Positions 43,291 to 54,260 are shown, numbered from the stretch's first letter. The stretch is 64,000 nt of DNA from Sitta carolinensis (GCA_032173965.1 JAVUNC010000006.1:20020370-20084369), one strand, 5' to 3'. Numbers and translations: made by a program. The notes: a model not told the origin generated them from the letters alone.

Positions 43291-44530
43291 AACGCGGCCC
43301 CGCTGTTCTGCACCCGCGTGGCATCACCCCAGATTCCCACTGTCATATCGCCCAGAGAGGCATCACCCCAGCTTCCCGCTGTCATGTCGCCCAGGGTGGC
43401 ATCCCCCCAGCTTCTCGCTGTCGTGTCGCCCAGGGTGGCATCACCCCAGATTCCCACTGTCGTGTCGCCCAGGGTGGCATCACCCCAGATTCCCACTGTC
43501 GTGTTCCCCAGGGTGGCATCACCCCAGCTTCCCGCTGTCGTGTCCCCCAGGGTGGCATCACCTCAGCTTCCCGTTGTCCTGCTCCTTAGGACAGTGTAAT
43601 CCTCGGTCCTCAGTGTCCTGATGCCCCGGGTGGCATCGCGTCGGTTCCCATCATCCTGCTCCCCAGGGGACATCATCCTGTCTCCCCATTGTTCTGCACC
43701 CCAGGTGACATCAGCCCAGCTCTCCACTGTTCTGTCCCTCAGGGTGGCTCCACCAGGGTCCCACTGTGCACACCCCAGAATGGCTCTTCAATGTCCCATC
43801 CCCCGAATGGCATCATCACAGTCCCTGTCATGGCACTCCCCAAGCTGGCATCACCCCAGCTCCCAGTTGTCCCGTTGCCCAGGGTGACAATACCTGAGTT
43901 CCCATCGTTCTGCACCCCACGGGGACATCACCCTGGCTCCTTGCTGCCCTGCACTCCACAGTGGCATCACCCTGGCTGTCCTCCATCCTGTCCCCCAGAT
44001 GGCATCACCCCAGCTGCCCGTTGTCCTGCACCCGGGGCTGGCATCACCCCGGCTCCCCAGCGTCCTGTCCCCTAGGGTGACATCACCTTGGTTCTCATCA
44101 TCCCCACAAGCCAAGCAGACACCACTCTGAGTCCTTACTGTCCTGTCCCCAGGGTGGCATTGCCCTGGCTCCACACTGTCCTGTCCCCAGGGTGGCATCA
44201 CTCTCCTGCAGGGGACATGGCCCTGCAGCTCCTCATTGTCCCAAAAAAACAGTGGCGCGTCACCTGGACCAGCAGGTCACAGCAACACATCTCTGTCCCC
44301 TACCCTGGGGACATGACACCCCAGCTCCCTGCCACTCCAGAGTACCATGTCACCCCACTGTCCCCCACCCTGGGACACGACACCCCAGCTCCCTGCCACT
44401 CCAGGGTGCCATGATGTCACCCCACTGGGGTGATGACATCTGGGGGACAGGATGGGGAACAGCCAGGGTGATGCCACTCTGTTCCCCACCCTGGGGACAC
44501 GACACCCCAGCTCCCCACCACTCCAGGGCC
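43290..44530. repeat. 39-bp minisatellite upstream of the NIN CpG island
   Basis: Units about 39 bp apart carry CCCAGGGTGGCATCACCCCA followed by a CCACTGTCGTGTCG-type segment. About 30 units become more diverged to the right. The unit length is 13 codons, so both strands stay open over hundreds of codons. Confidence 0.88.
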
Positions 44531-45211
44531 CAAGGGACAACATCCCGGGTCTCCTCGTGTCACCATGACATAGCACAGCTGCAGTGCCCGTGGCACCCAC
44601 CCCTTCCACCCCCACCCAGCACCGGTGGTGGCTCTGCACCGTCCCACCCGTGCCCCTCACTCTTTCTGGGGAGTCACAAACCCAGGGACCGCCGTTTGGC
44701 CCAGGAGCCAGCCCTCGGGGAACCCTGGGGCGGTGACACAAGCCACGGGCACCAGCAGAGCCCCGACCCTCATTTAAAGCTCGGAGCGCCGGGTGAAGCT
44801 GGAGCCGCCGCCCGCCCACGCTCCCGCTCAGCGCCGGGCGAGCCGCGGGGAGCCGGCGGTCCCCAGGGCTTGGGGATTCTCTGATGGCTAATAAGGGATT
44901 CCACCCACGCTGCAACACGCTCTCGAGTTATTGCCCGAGATTATTTTACTGGTTATTTTGGTGAAAATGCCAGGGGCGAGCTGACTTTTTAGCCTTCTTC
45001 CCTTTTTCGAGGCGGCTCTGGTGTGCGAGTTCAAGAAATTTCGTGGGGAGGAGCGAGGGGAACACAAAAGCCTCGCACACAGGGGGTTGCATAAAGCTCG
45101 CTCAGATCGTAAACCAGGCTTAAAACCCCACGAGATCACACAGCAGAGCCGGGTGGGTTTGCCACCACACAAGGACATCTGGGACACGTGAGATAACGGC
45201 ATAAAGAGCTT

Positions 45212-45380
45212 CAAAAGTATTGTAATAAAATATTGTAATAAAATATTGCAATAAAATATCGTAATAAAATATCGTAATAAAATATCGTAATAAAATATTG
45301 TAATAAAATAGTGAAATAAAATATTTTAAATACAATATTGTAATACAATATTGTAATACAATATTGTAATAAAATATTTA
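45212..45380. repeat. 13-bp AT-rich tandem repeat
   Basis: About 12 copies of ATATTGTAATAAA with C/T and single-base variants. The units contain AATATT palindromes. It sits in otherwise GC-rich intergenic DNA. Confidence 0.92.
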
Positions 45381-45941
45381 GGGGTAGCTCTGCTGCACGT
45401 CACCTGCCCCGTCACTGCCAGCTGCCCTGGGTGGCTGTGGCACATGGCACAGTGTCCCCAGCACCCAGCAAAGCCCTGCCCGGGGCAGTGGCCGTGTCCC
45501 CGCGGTGACAGAGGCCAGGCAAGGTGACTCCAAAGGGAAGGGGGCCCTTGGCGAGAGGCTTTGCCGGACAGATGTCAGTGGCTTTGTGCCGGCCAAGGGC
45601 TCTTTTTGTCTCGGTTTTTAACATTTGCCATTTTTCTCCGCCGCTTTCTTCTGCTCTGACACTTGCTGAGGGTTTTTCTTTCTTTCCTTTCTCCCTCTCT
45701 TTCCACATTTGCTTTTCCATCCCCGGTTCAAACACTTTTTCTCCGCGTATTATGCTGAAGTTGGAACCATCTGGTGCTTTGTTTTGTTGCGAGCCCGGCG
45801 AGTGCCAGGACCTTTATCCCCCTCCTCCTCACCGATGTCTCGCTAATCCAAGCGACAGCCCCGAAAAATCCCCCCTGTCCCCCCACAAAGCCACACGTGT
45901 GCACGGGTGGTCGATGGGGACAGGCTCGGTGTCCCCATGTC

Positions 45942-46190
45942 CCCATCCCGCAGCGATGTGCAGCCCCCTGCCTCTCATCGGGACCTCTGATAATCATCCC
46001 AGCGCAAATTCCTGACTGATTTTTAGGACCAGCTGTTAGCAGAGGCATCCCGATTTTATTTTCCCCCGTGTCCCCATCCCACAGGGATGTGCATCCCCCC
46101 CGCCTCGGGGAGCTCTGGGAATCATCCCGGTGCAAATTCCTGACTCATTTTTAGGACCAGCTATTAGCAGAGGCATCCTGATTTTATTTC
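45942..46190 (+). repeat. 126-bp tandem duplication
   Basis: Two copies, sharing AAATTCCTGACT then TTTTTAGGACCAGCT and GCAGAGGCATCC. The landmarks recur 126 bp apart (46008 and 46134). Confidence 0.85.
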
Positions 46191-47494
46191 CGCATAGGAG
46201 AAAAGCGTATTTCTAGGGAGCCACGGGGCCGTGCCAGACACCAGCCTATTTTTGGAGCCCCTTTTCCAGCGAGCAGCTGCGCTCCAGGCTGGCATTTGGA
46301 AGGAAGGAAACCTCGGCTCAAGCAACCCACGCCGTCACAAAAATCGCGACACGTGGGAAACGCCGGGATTGCTGCCGGACTGGCACAGAGCCACCCAAAC
46401 CCAGCGGCTGCGCAGGCAGTGGGTGACCCCTGTGCGAGGCCCTGGATGCCCGGCTCCTGCAGAAACACCCTCCCGGCTTGGCTCTGCCTGCTCCGTCACG
46501 CTTTCCTTCACATTTTTCCCTGAACAATGGGGTGCTTTGTTCTGGGGCGAGGAAAAGTCCGGCTGTCTCACGGAGGGGGGAGCTGGGAGGTGCTCCCGCA
46601 TTCCTGGGGTCTTTCCAGCTGTGCAAAGGGACCCCTCACCTCGGCCATGACAGGGGGAAAAGGGCCCTAAAATAGCCCAAAAATGCAGGGAAAAAAAAAA
46701 AAAAAGCGCTATGAAACCATCAGCAAAACATCAACAAAGAGAAAAGGGAAAAGACGCTGTAGGAGAAAAAAGAAAAAAAACAGCTGGAGAGGGAACCTCC
46801 CCATCTCCCAGCTGGTTCCGGGAGAAGTTTGGAATGACATAAGCCCGAACTTTGCTATTTTTTGCACGAAACAAAGGCGAGCCGAGCTAAGATGCAGCGG
46901 CGTCGCGATGCTCGCCCGCGGCTCGCTGCTGCCATCCCACGTCCAGCTCCCATCGCATTCCCAGCACCGCCTCTCCGGCCTGATCCTGCCTGATTGTCCC
47001 GCAGGATTTTCCCTTCAGCTCGGGAAAATGCCGCGTTTGCTGGGCAGGCTCCTTATGGCGAGAAATATTTCAATATTTGGGTGGTTGCTGCATCCTGGCG
47101 AGCGCTCTGCGCTTCCCCGGCTCCGTGCCAGGCTCAGGAGCTCCAGACCCCTCTGGCACCTCGCCCAGCCCTGTGGGCATCAAACTGGAGTTGGTGGGGA
47201 TTGCCTCTCCCATCATCTTCATCACTGGCCAGCCGCAGCCGCAGGACTCACTGGGAATGGGGAAAAATTGGGGGTGGAAGCAGGGAAAGCTCTGGCTGGT
47301 GGAACCAGCTGGTGTGTGTTGGTCATCTCCCCGTTCTCCTGCCTCTGTGGCACGGGGAGAGCAGCTCGGGGCTGGCTTGTGCCACCTCATTGCGACAGCT
47401 GCTGATGGGGAACATCCTCCTGCCCACGGCCCCCAGCTGGCTGGACCTGCTCCTCTGTGGATTTGCATTTTGCTGCTGAGGTAGGATCAGATCA

Positions 47495-47720
47495 GATACT
47501 GGGAAAGAATTGCTCCCTGTGAGGGTGGGCAGGCCCTGGCACAGGTTCCCAGAGAAGCTGTGGCTCCCCCTGGATCGCTGGAATGTCCGAGGCCAGGTTG
47601 GATGGGGCTTGGAGGAAGCTGGGATGGTGGGAAGTGTCTCTGCCCATGGCAGTGGGGTGGAATGGGATCGTCTTCAGGGCCCCTTTAACCCAAACCATTC
47701 TGGGATTCTGTAATTCCAAC
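47495..47720 (+). mobile_element. CR1 LINE 3' fragment
   Basis: The only clear CR1 copy in the NIN-ABHD12B intergenic region. It ends AACCCAAACCATTCTGGGAT. Confidence 0.86.
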
Positions 47721-48184
47721 TCAGGGAAAGCAGCACAGGTCTTACTTCGGAGGGCAGATGGATAAAGGCAGCTCCAAATGCCAGCCTGGGTGGCTGCTCC
47801 TCTGGGAAAAGCTTTGTCCCCAGCCCTCCCACAGCTGATTTATGGGGTCACCACTGACAGGGGAGGGATGGCCCAGCTGTGGGTGCCTTCCAGCAGGCTC
47901 TCACAGGGCACTCTGCTGGAACGGGCATATTCCCTTCCAGGAGGGAAGTTTCATGCTGAAAAGGCCCAGCTGACTCATCGTGCCAGAGCTGCAGGTGGGA
48001 GGCTCAGCTGAGAGGGGAGGCAGCAGCAGGTTTCCGCCCTTCCTGCTCAATCCTAAAGACTCCAGGTTTAGTGCCAAACCATTTTGGAAAAAATTATTTT
48101 TGTTTTTTAACCTGGAAGCTTTCCCTCTGTGCTCCTTGCTGTTTTTCCTGGGGTGTCACCTTACTGCTGGTCCCATGCTCCTCC

Positions 48185-48500
48185 TGGCCTCTTTTGGGGG
48201 ACAGGGGACTGCAGATTTTCTAGGGTCCCCTCTAAACCCACCCAGCCTTGGGTCACAGGGGGCTGCAGAATTTTTGGGGTCATTAGGGGACCGAGGGCTG
48301 CAGATTTTTTTGGGATTTCCCTTAAGCCTGCCCATCCCTGGGGGGAGAGAGGGCTACAGATCTCCTGGGGTCCCTGGGGGACAGGGGACTGCCACCCTGC
48401 TGGTGTCCCTCTAGATGTAGCCAGCCCTGGGGGACAGGGGGATGCAGCCCTGCCAGAGACCCCCTAGGACCCACCCGGCCCTGGGGGACAGGGGCTGAGC
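48185..48500 (+). repeat. Degenerate GGGGGACAGGGG-type repeats
   Basis: Five or six diverged units of roughly 55-75 bp. Most begin near GGGGGACAGGG and contain a CTGCAGATTTT or equivalent segment and a CCCAGCCCTGGG-like end. Confidence 0.65.
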
Positions 48501-48554
48501 CCGGCCGGGTCCCCACAGTCCCCTAGTGTGGGGGTCACACCGTGGGTGGGTGGC

Positions 48555-48741
48555 CCTGTCCTCTGTCCCTGTCCCTGCCCTGTGCACCTGTCCCTGTCCT
48601 TGTCCCTGTCCCTATCCCTGTCCCCCTGTCCCCTGTCCTTGTCCTTGCCCCTGTCCCCCCATCCCTGTCCTGTCCCTATCTCTGTCCCTGTCCCCTGTCC
48701 CTGTCCCCATCCCTGTCCCTTTTCCCTGTCCCCGTCCCCAA
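48555..48741 (+). repeat. (CCCTGT)n-like pyrimidine-rich microsatellite
   Basis: About 185 bp of CCCTGTCC/CCTTGTCC variants, directly upstream of the GGGCGTG cluster ahead of ABHD12B. The strand is almost free of purines except G in TGT and rare A. Confidence 0.9.
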
Positions 48742-48744
48742 GGC

Positions 48745-48923
48745 GCGGATGGGCGTGTCATGGGCGTGTCATATGGGCGTGGCCTGGTGACATGTGACAG
48801 CGGCTCAGCGCCTGGGCGTGTCCTGGTGGCGTGGGCGTGTCCTGGTGTCACGGGCGTGTCCCCGTGACATGGGCGTGTCCCCGGGCGTGGGCGTGGCCTG
48901 TCGGCGCTGGCGGGCGCGCAGCG
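48745..48923 (+). promoter_or_regulatory. ABHD12B: ABHD12B upstream region with nine GGGCGTG boxes
   Basis: GGGCGTG occurs at 48751, 48762, 48775, 48814, 48833, 48852, 48871, 48883 and 48889, all on the coding strand. Four of these are exactly 19 bp apart. The motif resembles GC/CACCC boxes bound by KLF/Sp factors. There is no TATA box. This is inferred as the promoter because it directly precedes the start codon in a CpG-rich block. Confidence 0.5.
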
Positions 48924-49012
48924 ATGCGGCGTCGCGGCGGGGACGGCGACAGCGGCGACAACTGCGACATTGGCCGGGCGGAGGGCAGGCCCGGAGCGGC
49001 CCGGCAGGGGCG
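48924..49012 (+). CDS. ABHD12B: ABHD12B exon 1 (residues 1-30)
   Basis: The ATG at 48924 lies in a CpG-rich block. 89 nt lead to the donor GTGAGT at 49013, with two bases carried over that fit exon 2. The peptide is Arg/Gly/Asp-rich ([13 protein letters not shown]) and not conserved, so the start is inferred from phase and position. Confidence 0.75.
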
Positions 49013-52000
49013 GTGAGTACCGGCCACCCTGGGGACGGCGCGTGGGGACAGCGCCGTGGAGACACCAGCATGGGGACACCAGCATGGGGACATCACCGTG
49101 GGGACGGCGCCGTGGGGACAGCGTAGTGGGGGCAGCGCAGTGGGGACCCCAGCATGGGGACAGCGCCGTGGGGACAGCGCCGTGCTCCCCCGAGCCGCGT
49201 GTCCCCGTCCCCCCGGCCGTGTCCCCTGTCGCGTCTCAAGCGCTGTCCCCGTGCCGTGGCCGTGCTGTCCCCCCGTGCTCCTGTGTCCCCACGCCGTGGC
49301 CCGGTCCCCCCGTGTCCGTCCCCGCTGCCGTGGCCGTGCCAGCCTGTCTGTCAGCCGCCCTGTGGCCGTGTCCGCCGAGCAGCTTGCCATGACGGTGGCT
49401 CCGTGCAGTGGCCTTGTCCCCGTGTCACCCTGGCACCACCGTGACCCCGGGCAGTGACCGTGTCCCTGTGTCACCCTGTGTCATCCTCCCCTGCCGCTGC
49501 CTGCCGCCCCACCGCGATTGTCACCCTGCTGGCCCATTTGGCCACCGTGCCAGCTGTCCGAGGTGCCCGAGGTGGGGCTGTGCCCCCGGGTGGGTGCTCA
49601 CCTGCGGCAGGTGTTGAGCTGGGTGCGGGCCCGGAGCAGCCCCTGACAATTCCCGCAGCCCCTCCGGGACATTCCCGTTCCGCTGCTGCCCATGTGCAGC
49701 GGCGCTGCTCACACCAATGTCCCGGGGGAGAACTGGAATTTTGTGCGTCCGGCACAGCTCCTGCCATCCGACACCGGCCCGGGAAAGCTGCCCGTTCCCT
49801 CGGGACGGAAATCATGCCCTGGCACCCTCTGTGCAATCCTTCCTTAGGGTCTTGCAGCATTCCCAGGGCAGGGAACGGTCCGGGTGCTTTCTGCAGGGGG
49901 GATGCTGATCCTGCTCATGTGCCGTGCCTGGCTCCCACCACAAACCTCTGCCCTAAATCCCCCATGCCCAGACTGGTTTCCCCATGACCATTGGCCCACG
50001 AGGGATGTCGGTGCTGGGAAAGCTGCAGCTCTTGGCTTTGCTTTCCCACCTGGGGGCTGGGGCTGTGTGTCGCTGCTGCAGAGAGCAGCTGGATGTGGCC
50101 CCCAGCCCTCCTGAGCAGGGCACTGGTGGCACATCACCCCCAAAGCCCCTTTCCCACCTTCCTCCTTGTCCCTGGAATATTGCAGAAGCCTTTAATGCCA
50201 CGCTTGGGGCCACATCTGTTGGCTGTGGCTCGCCAGCCAGGACTCCGGGTGTTGTCACAGAGTATCGGTTGCTCCTTACTGTCCTTATTGCCGGTTTGAC
50301 TTGCAGCTCCCAGCCCTGGCACGTTCCCTGCCCTTCCTGCCTCCAGGCGTCCCGTGGGAGGGCGTGGGACACTGAATCAGGGCCTCTGTCACTCTGTGTC
50401 ACGGTGGGGCTGCACCCTGACTCCGGCCCCAAAAGCCAAGCACAGCACGTGGGTATGAGGATCCACTTCCCACTCCCAGAGGGATTTGGATCAACCTCAG
50501 GCCCTTTGTGGGGAAAAGCTGTATGCAAGCCTCGCCGGCTGGGATTGGGAATGGGGAGCCTGCTCTGCTGCACCCCAGATCCCTTTGGGATGGGAGGGAT
50601 GTGCTAACGAGTGCCTCCCTTGCAGGGCCCAGCACTCCTGGCTCCCAGGGCTGCGCACCCTCCTCCTGGCCCCGCTCCTCACCTACGTCTCCGTGCCCTT
50701 CCTCGTCCGCCTCTTCCCCAGCGTGCTCACCAAATTTGTCTACCTGAACTTCCGTGAGTATCCCGGGGCTGCCCCCACCAGGAGAACCCCCACAGGGACT
50801 CACCTGGCTGCTGCAGACCGCCCAAAACACGGGTGGGACCGTGCCAGGGTGGTGCCAGGAGGGTGCTTATCCCACTCCTGCTGTGCCGTGGGCTTGCAGG
50901 GGAGGCACGGAGGGATCTTTCCCCATGTTTTGCAAGCTCTAATAACGTGGTGCTGCCGGCCCTGTTTACTGCCTGGAATCACAACACGCCCAGGCACGCT
51001 CAGCATCAGTGGGGCTGGAAATTCGGGTGGGAAGAGGCGGCAGAGGGATGAGCTCGCCTGCTTCAGCGTGGCCCTTGATAATTTCAAACAAACAACATGC
51101 TGATTTAGAAAGAATTGTATAAAAGCCGCTGGGTAGGAGGACTCTGGATAAACGATGGCTGGGATTTCTCCATCAGTGGCCTTCCCCTTCTTCGCGGACT
51201 TTCGGCGGCCGGAGCTGCTGGTGAACAACACCATCAGCCTGTACCTCACCACGGAGCCGGGCGTCACGGTTGGCATCTGGTGAGCAGATGTCCTCAGGGT
51301 TCCCTGGGGGACAGCAGTGTCCTGGTGGAGCCCCCCGGGGTAACCCTGCTGTGCCCACAGGCACACGGTGCCGGGCAGCAGAGGGGCCGAGGCACAGGGC
51401 AAGGACCAGCGCTGGTTTGAGGAGGCTCTTGCTGATGGTCACCCCGTGATCATCTACCTGCACGGCAATGGGGGCACCAGGTGAGTTCCTGAGCTGCTGC
51501 TGCAGGGCCAGGATCAGGGCAGGATGGCTGCTCTGAGGTGAGAAGCAGTAAAGTCCATGCAGCAGGCAGCAGTGCTGCGGGCCCAGGGCTGCTGCGGTGG
51601 TTTCTGACCTCAGCAGTTGAGGAAAATCCCTATAAAATAAAGGGAAAAGTCAAAATCCACCCACCCCGCAGCATCCAGCTCTTCCCTCCTGGGATAAGGT
51701 CACCCTTGTTCCTCACCTGCACTGGTGCTGGAGGGGAGGGTCCCTTGGGGTCTCCCTGAGCTCTAACCCCCGTTTCCCCATCAGGGCTGCGAGTCACCGT
51801 GTCCAGTTCCTGAAGGTAAGTGGGGACACTGGGACCTGCTGGGAGTAAGGCTGCTGCTGGCCCTGGGGACCCCAGAGAGAGCCTGTGCAGAGAGATCTGG
51901 CCATGCTGGGGGTCCTGGGGTGCAGGACATAACTCGGTGCTGCTCTGACAGACGATGGGCGCTGCTGACTTCCACATCCTGGCTCTCGACTACAGAGGTA

Positions 52001-54172
52001 AAGTTGTCCCCCTGCCTCTTGCTGGGTGATCCCCCTCTTGGGGCCTGTCCCCACCAGGGTTGTGACACCGAGCTGTGTCCCCCACAGGCTATGGGGACTC
52101 CACTGGACACCCCTCAGAGAGTGGCTTCACCACAGATGTCCTGGCACTCTATGACTGGGTGAAAGCACGGAGTGGCAACAGCAGCATCCTCTTCTGGGGA
52201 CATTCCTTGGGGACAGGGTAGGTGCAGGGCATGGGATGGGGGCACACCAGAGCCCACCTTGTGCCCTGTGACACTGCTGCCCACGTGGGGATGGACCAAG
52301 GGCTTGGAGCAGCTCCTTGGTGGAGGCCCCTGCGAAGCCAAACACAGCCAACAAGGGGAATCTGAGGGAGCTGTGCGTCCCCCCCTTTGCTGCTCCCCCT
52401 CACTGTCACCTCTCCTGTCACAGGGTTGCCACCAATGCAGCAAGGAAACTGCAGGAGGAGCGAGGTAAGGGCCAGCATGGATGGGTTGTTCCCATGCAGT
52501 GTCACCCTGAGGCTCTGCACTGCCCTGGCCTGATTTTGGGGCTGCACAGGAGATGAGGAGCCCTCCGTAGGGGACATCTTGGCCCCACTGCTGCCTGGGA
52601 GGGGAGTGTGGCAGCAGCCTGGCAGGGGGGACAGCCCCTCAAAGCCATGCCCACGCCCACCTCACTCTGCCCTCAGGGGTCCAGGTTGATGCCGTGGTCC
52701 TGGAGTCTCCCTACACCAACATCCGAGATGCGGCCGCCAACATCCCCATCACCAAGGTGAGGCTGGGGCTCGGCTGGGGGGTCCCCAGCAGTGACAGGAG
52801 GGGGCTCGGCCTCTGGGGTCCCCAGTTGGTGACAGGCTCTGCCTGGGGGGTCCCCCAGCAGTGTCAGCCCCAGCTTCCTGGGTCCCCCTCCTCGTGGTTG
52901 AATCCAGCTCTCTCCCTGCCAGATCTACCGGCAGTTCCCGGGTTTTGAGTCCCTCATCCTGGACTCCATGGCTCGGGCAGGAATGTTCTTCAGCAGTGAT
53001 GAGAAGTGAGTTCCTGGTGGCAAGGGGCACAGCAGACGCCAGGGGCTGTGGGAAGGATGCCAGGAGCACCTGGCTGAGGAGAGGTGTCAGTCACCCCGCT
53101 GAAATTCCTGCACTCCTGTGTTTACCCAGCTTACTCATACTTCGAAAGTGACTTTTTATTTGCATAATGTCAGGTATCAGTTTGGTTTTTGAGCAAAGTC
53201 CACAAAGCTGCCATCCTTTTTTTGGCACTCCTGTTTCCTTGTAGCACACAGAGCCTGTCCAAAATCTGTTTACTTTATGGGTGCCTTTGAAAACCTATAG
53301 ATGGCCCTATAATTGTGTGATAAGATGAATAGGGTGCTTGCCAGGGCAAGCAGCGTGGGCATCACCCAGGTGGGCATGAGGATGGCAATGCTGTGGGAGT
53401 TCTAACAGGGACTGGGGAGGCTCCTGGGAGTCATCTGGCTCCGGGGAGAGTCCTCAGGGCTGTGCTTGGTGCCCGCAGTGTGAAGGTGCTGGGCTGCCCC
53501 CTCCTCATCCTGCACGCAGAAGATGATGGAGTCCTGCCTCCAAAGCTGGGACGCCAGGTGGGCACCTGCCACCCGGGCTTTGAGCCTGGTTTGGAGGGCT
53601 GAAGTGGCCAGAGAGGGGATAGCCACGCACCAGGAGGGGGTTGGTGTCCCCTGCTCTTGTGGTGACTGTGCTCCCATCCCGTGGCAGCTCTACGAGACAG
53701 CACACAAAGCCTACAAGGACAAATCCAAGGTGAAGTTCATTACCTTTCCTGAAAAGCTGGGCTTGGGCCACGACTATATCTCCTACAACCCAGAGCTGCC
53801 TGCGCTGGTGAAGTAAGTGCTGCTCCACAGAAATGGGGGGGCACAGGATCAGCCTCCCACTGGTGCCTCCTGTCCTGCTGCAAGCTCACAGCTGGCCTGC
53901 CCCTGCTCCTTCCCCTCCCCACGCTGTTTGCTGGCATCACTCTCTAAACTTCAGTCACTCCCCACTGCCCTGAGCCTGTCCTCAGCCTGGGTGGCTTGGG
54001 GAGGTGGCTCTGGGGACACCAGCTCCTCTTTGTCCTGGGAGCAGGGATGCTCCAAGCCCAGCTCAGCCCCGCATGCAGGGATCACAAATCAGGCTCTGAT
54101 GCAGCACAGCAGGGTCAGTGACACAGTGTAAGATTTATTACATCTTGCAGAGACTTCTTAAACATGAAGTGA
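48924..54172 (+). CDS. ABHD12B: ABHD12B, alpha/beta-hydrolase (13 coding exons, complete)
   Basis: A membrane serine hydrolase of the ABHD12 family, whose best-known member degrades lyso-phosphatidylserine. The exact ABHD12B substrate is not settled. Exons: 48924-49012, 50626-50753, 51177-51279, 51361-51480, 51785-51815, 51952-51997, 52088-52217, 52424-52464, 52677-52756, 52923-53005, 53479-53557, 53688-53812, 54151-54172. They join to 358 residues, close to the human 362. A basic N-terminus leads to a transmembrane segment at about residues 38-58. The sequon Asn89-Asn-Thr and the oxyanion-region motif YLHGNGGT (139-146) follow. The nucleophile elbow GHSLGTG has Ser212, with Asp299 in HAEDDG and His338 in GLGHDY. 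The Ser-Asp spacing (87) and Asp-His spacing (39) equal those of human ABHD12. The call ABHD12B rather than ABHD12 rests on the NIN-PYGL neighbourhood and the DFL-containing C-terminus. Confidence 0.92.
49050..49190 (+). repeat. GGGGACA-type short tandem repeat in ABHD12B intron 1
   Basis: Units of about 15 bp built on GTGGGGACAGCGCCG and CATGGGGACACCAG, about nine copies. They begin about 35 bp after the exon 1 donor. Confidence 0.75.
50626..50753 (+). CDS. ABHD12B: ABHD12B exon 2 (residues 30-73), membrane segment
   Basis: It encodes [20 protein letters not shown], a single hydrophobic anchor, then KFVYLNF, a family landmark. The acceptor is CTTGCAG and the donor GTGAGT. Confidence 0.92.
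51177..51279 (+). CDS. ABHD12B: ABHD12B exon 3 (residues 73-107)
   Basis: [20 protein letters not shown], with a possible N-glycosylation sequon at Asn89, then EPGVTVGIW at the start of the hydrolase fold. Confidence 0.92.
51361..51480 (+). CDS. ABHD12B: ABHD12B exon 4 (residues 107-147)
   Basis: HTVPGSRG...[12 protein letters not shown] and the oxyanion strand [11 protein letters not shown]. Confidence 0.94.
51785..51815 (+). CDS. ABHD12B: ABHD12B micro-exon 5 (residues 147-157)
   Basis: 31 nt encoding [10 protein letters not shown]. The acceptor is CCCATCAG and the donor GTAAGT. Phase is correct with both neighbours. Confidence 0.9.
51952..51997 (+). CDS. ABHD12B: ABHD12B exon 6 (residues 158-173)
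   Basis: 46 nt, [15 protein letters not shown], the core beta strand preceding the G-x-GDS loop. The donor is GTAAAG. Confidence 0.92.
52088..52217 (+). CDS. ABHD12B: ABHD12B exon 7 (residues 173-216), nucleophile exon
   Basis: [13 protein letters not shown] followed by the nucleophile elbow GHSLGTG with catalytic Ser212. Confidence 0.95.
52424..52464 (+). CDS. ABHD12B: ABHD12B exon 8 (residues 216-230)
   Basis: 41 nt, [13 protein letters not shown], the helix after the nucleophile. Confidence 0.93.
52677..52756 (+). CDS. ABHD12B: ABHD12B exon 9 (residues 230-256)
   Basis: 80 nt, [19 protein letters not shown], a conserved strand and cap-region start. Confidence 0.93.
52923..53005 (+). CDS. 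ABHD12B: ABHD12B exon 10 (residues 257-284)
   Basis: 83 nt, [20 protein letters not shown]. The Asn codon is split across the junction with exon 11 (DEN-VK). Confidence 0.92.
53479..53557 (+). CDS. ABHD12B: ABHD12B exon 11 (residues 284-310)
   Basis: [20 protein letters not shown], with the catalytic acid Asp299. Confidence 0.94.
53688..53812 (+). CDS. ABHD12B: ABHD12B exon 12 (residues 311-352)
   Basis: [14 protein letters not shown]...[14 protein letters not shown], with catalytic His338. The donor GTAAGT follows AA at 53812. If the intron were retained, the codons AAG TAA would end the protein at once. Confidence 0.92.
54151..54172 (+). CDS. ABHD12B: ABHD12B terminal coding exon 13 (DFLNMK-stop)
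   Basis: After TTACATCTTGCAG, the joined codons read K-D-F-L-N-M-K-stop. This matches the RDFL / REFL ending of ABHD12B and ABHD12 and restores near-human length. The exon continues as 3' UTR to an AATAAA at 54261-54266. It is too short to show as an open reading frame and lies antisense to the PYGL 3' UTR. Confidence 0.82.
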
Positions 54173-54260
54173 TGCCAGTTGCTGCCTGCACTGATCCCAT
54201 GCTCCCTCAAATCCACTCCAGGACTGCCCCCCCCATGGCACTGAACTTACTGCTGTAAGT

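Larger units (their letters stand above)
44531..48184. other. NIN-ABHD12B intergenic region
   Basis: It holds a small CpG-rich patch at 44.77-44.87 kb, the AT-rich 13-mer array, a 126-bp duplication and one CR1. An open frame of about 240 codons at 46.68-47.40 kb starts in lysine-coding A runs and matches no family I recognise. I do not call a gene here. Confidence 0.5.

Noticed and set aside
42224..44201. Plus-strand frame of 465 codons and minus-strand frame of 271 codons
   Set aside because: They cross the CpG island and the 39-bp minisatellite, whose length is a multiple of three. Low-complexity translation with no domain.
44770..44870. Second CpG-rich patch as an alternative promoter
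   Set aside because: Only about 100 bp, with no donor site that fits NIN exon 2 better than the larger island. Recorded as possible but unsupported.
46683..47479. Possible small gene of about 240 codons between NIN and ABHD12B
   Set aside because: It begins in A-rich sequence encoding lysine runs, has no recognisable domain, and has equally long competing frames.
53688..53816. ABHD12B ending at the AAG TAA immediately after exon 12
   Set aside because: The TAA is part of a consensus donor GTAAGT, and a downstream exon supplies the expected DFL C-terminus and a poly(A) signal. Intron retention could still use this stop.
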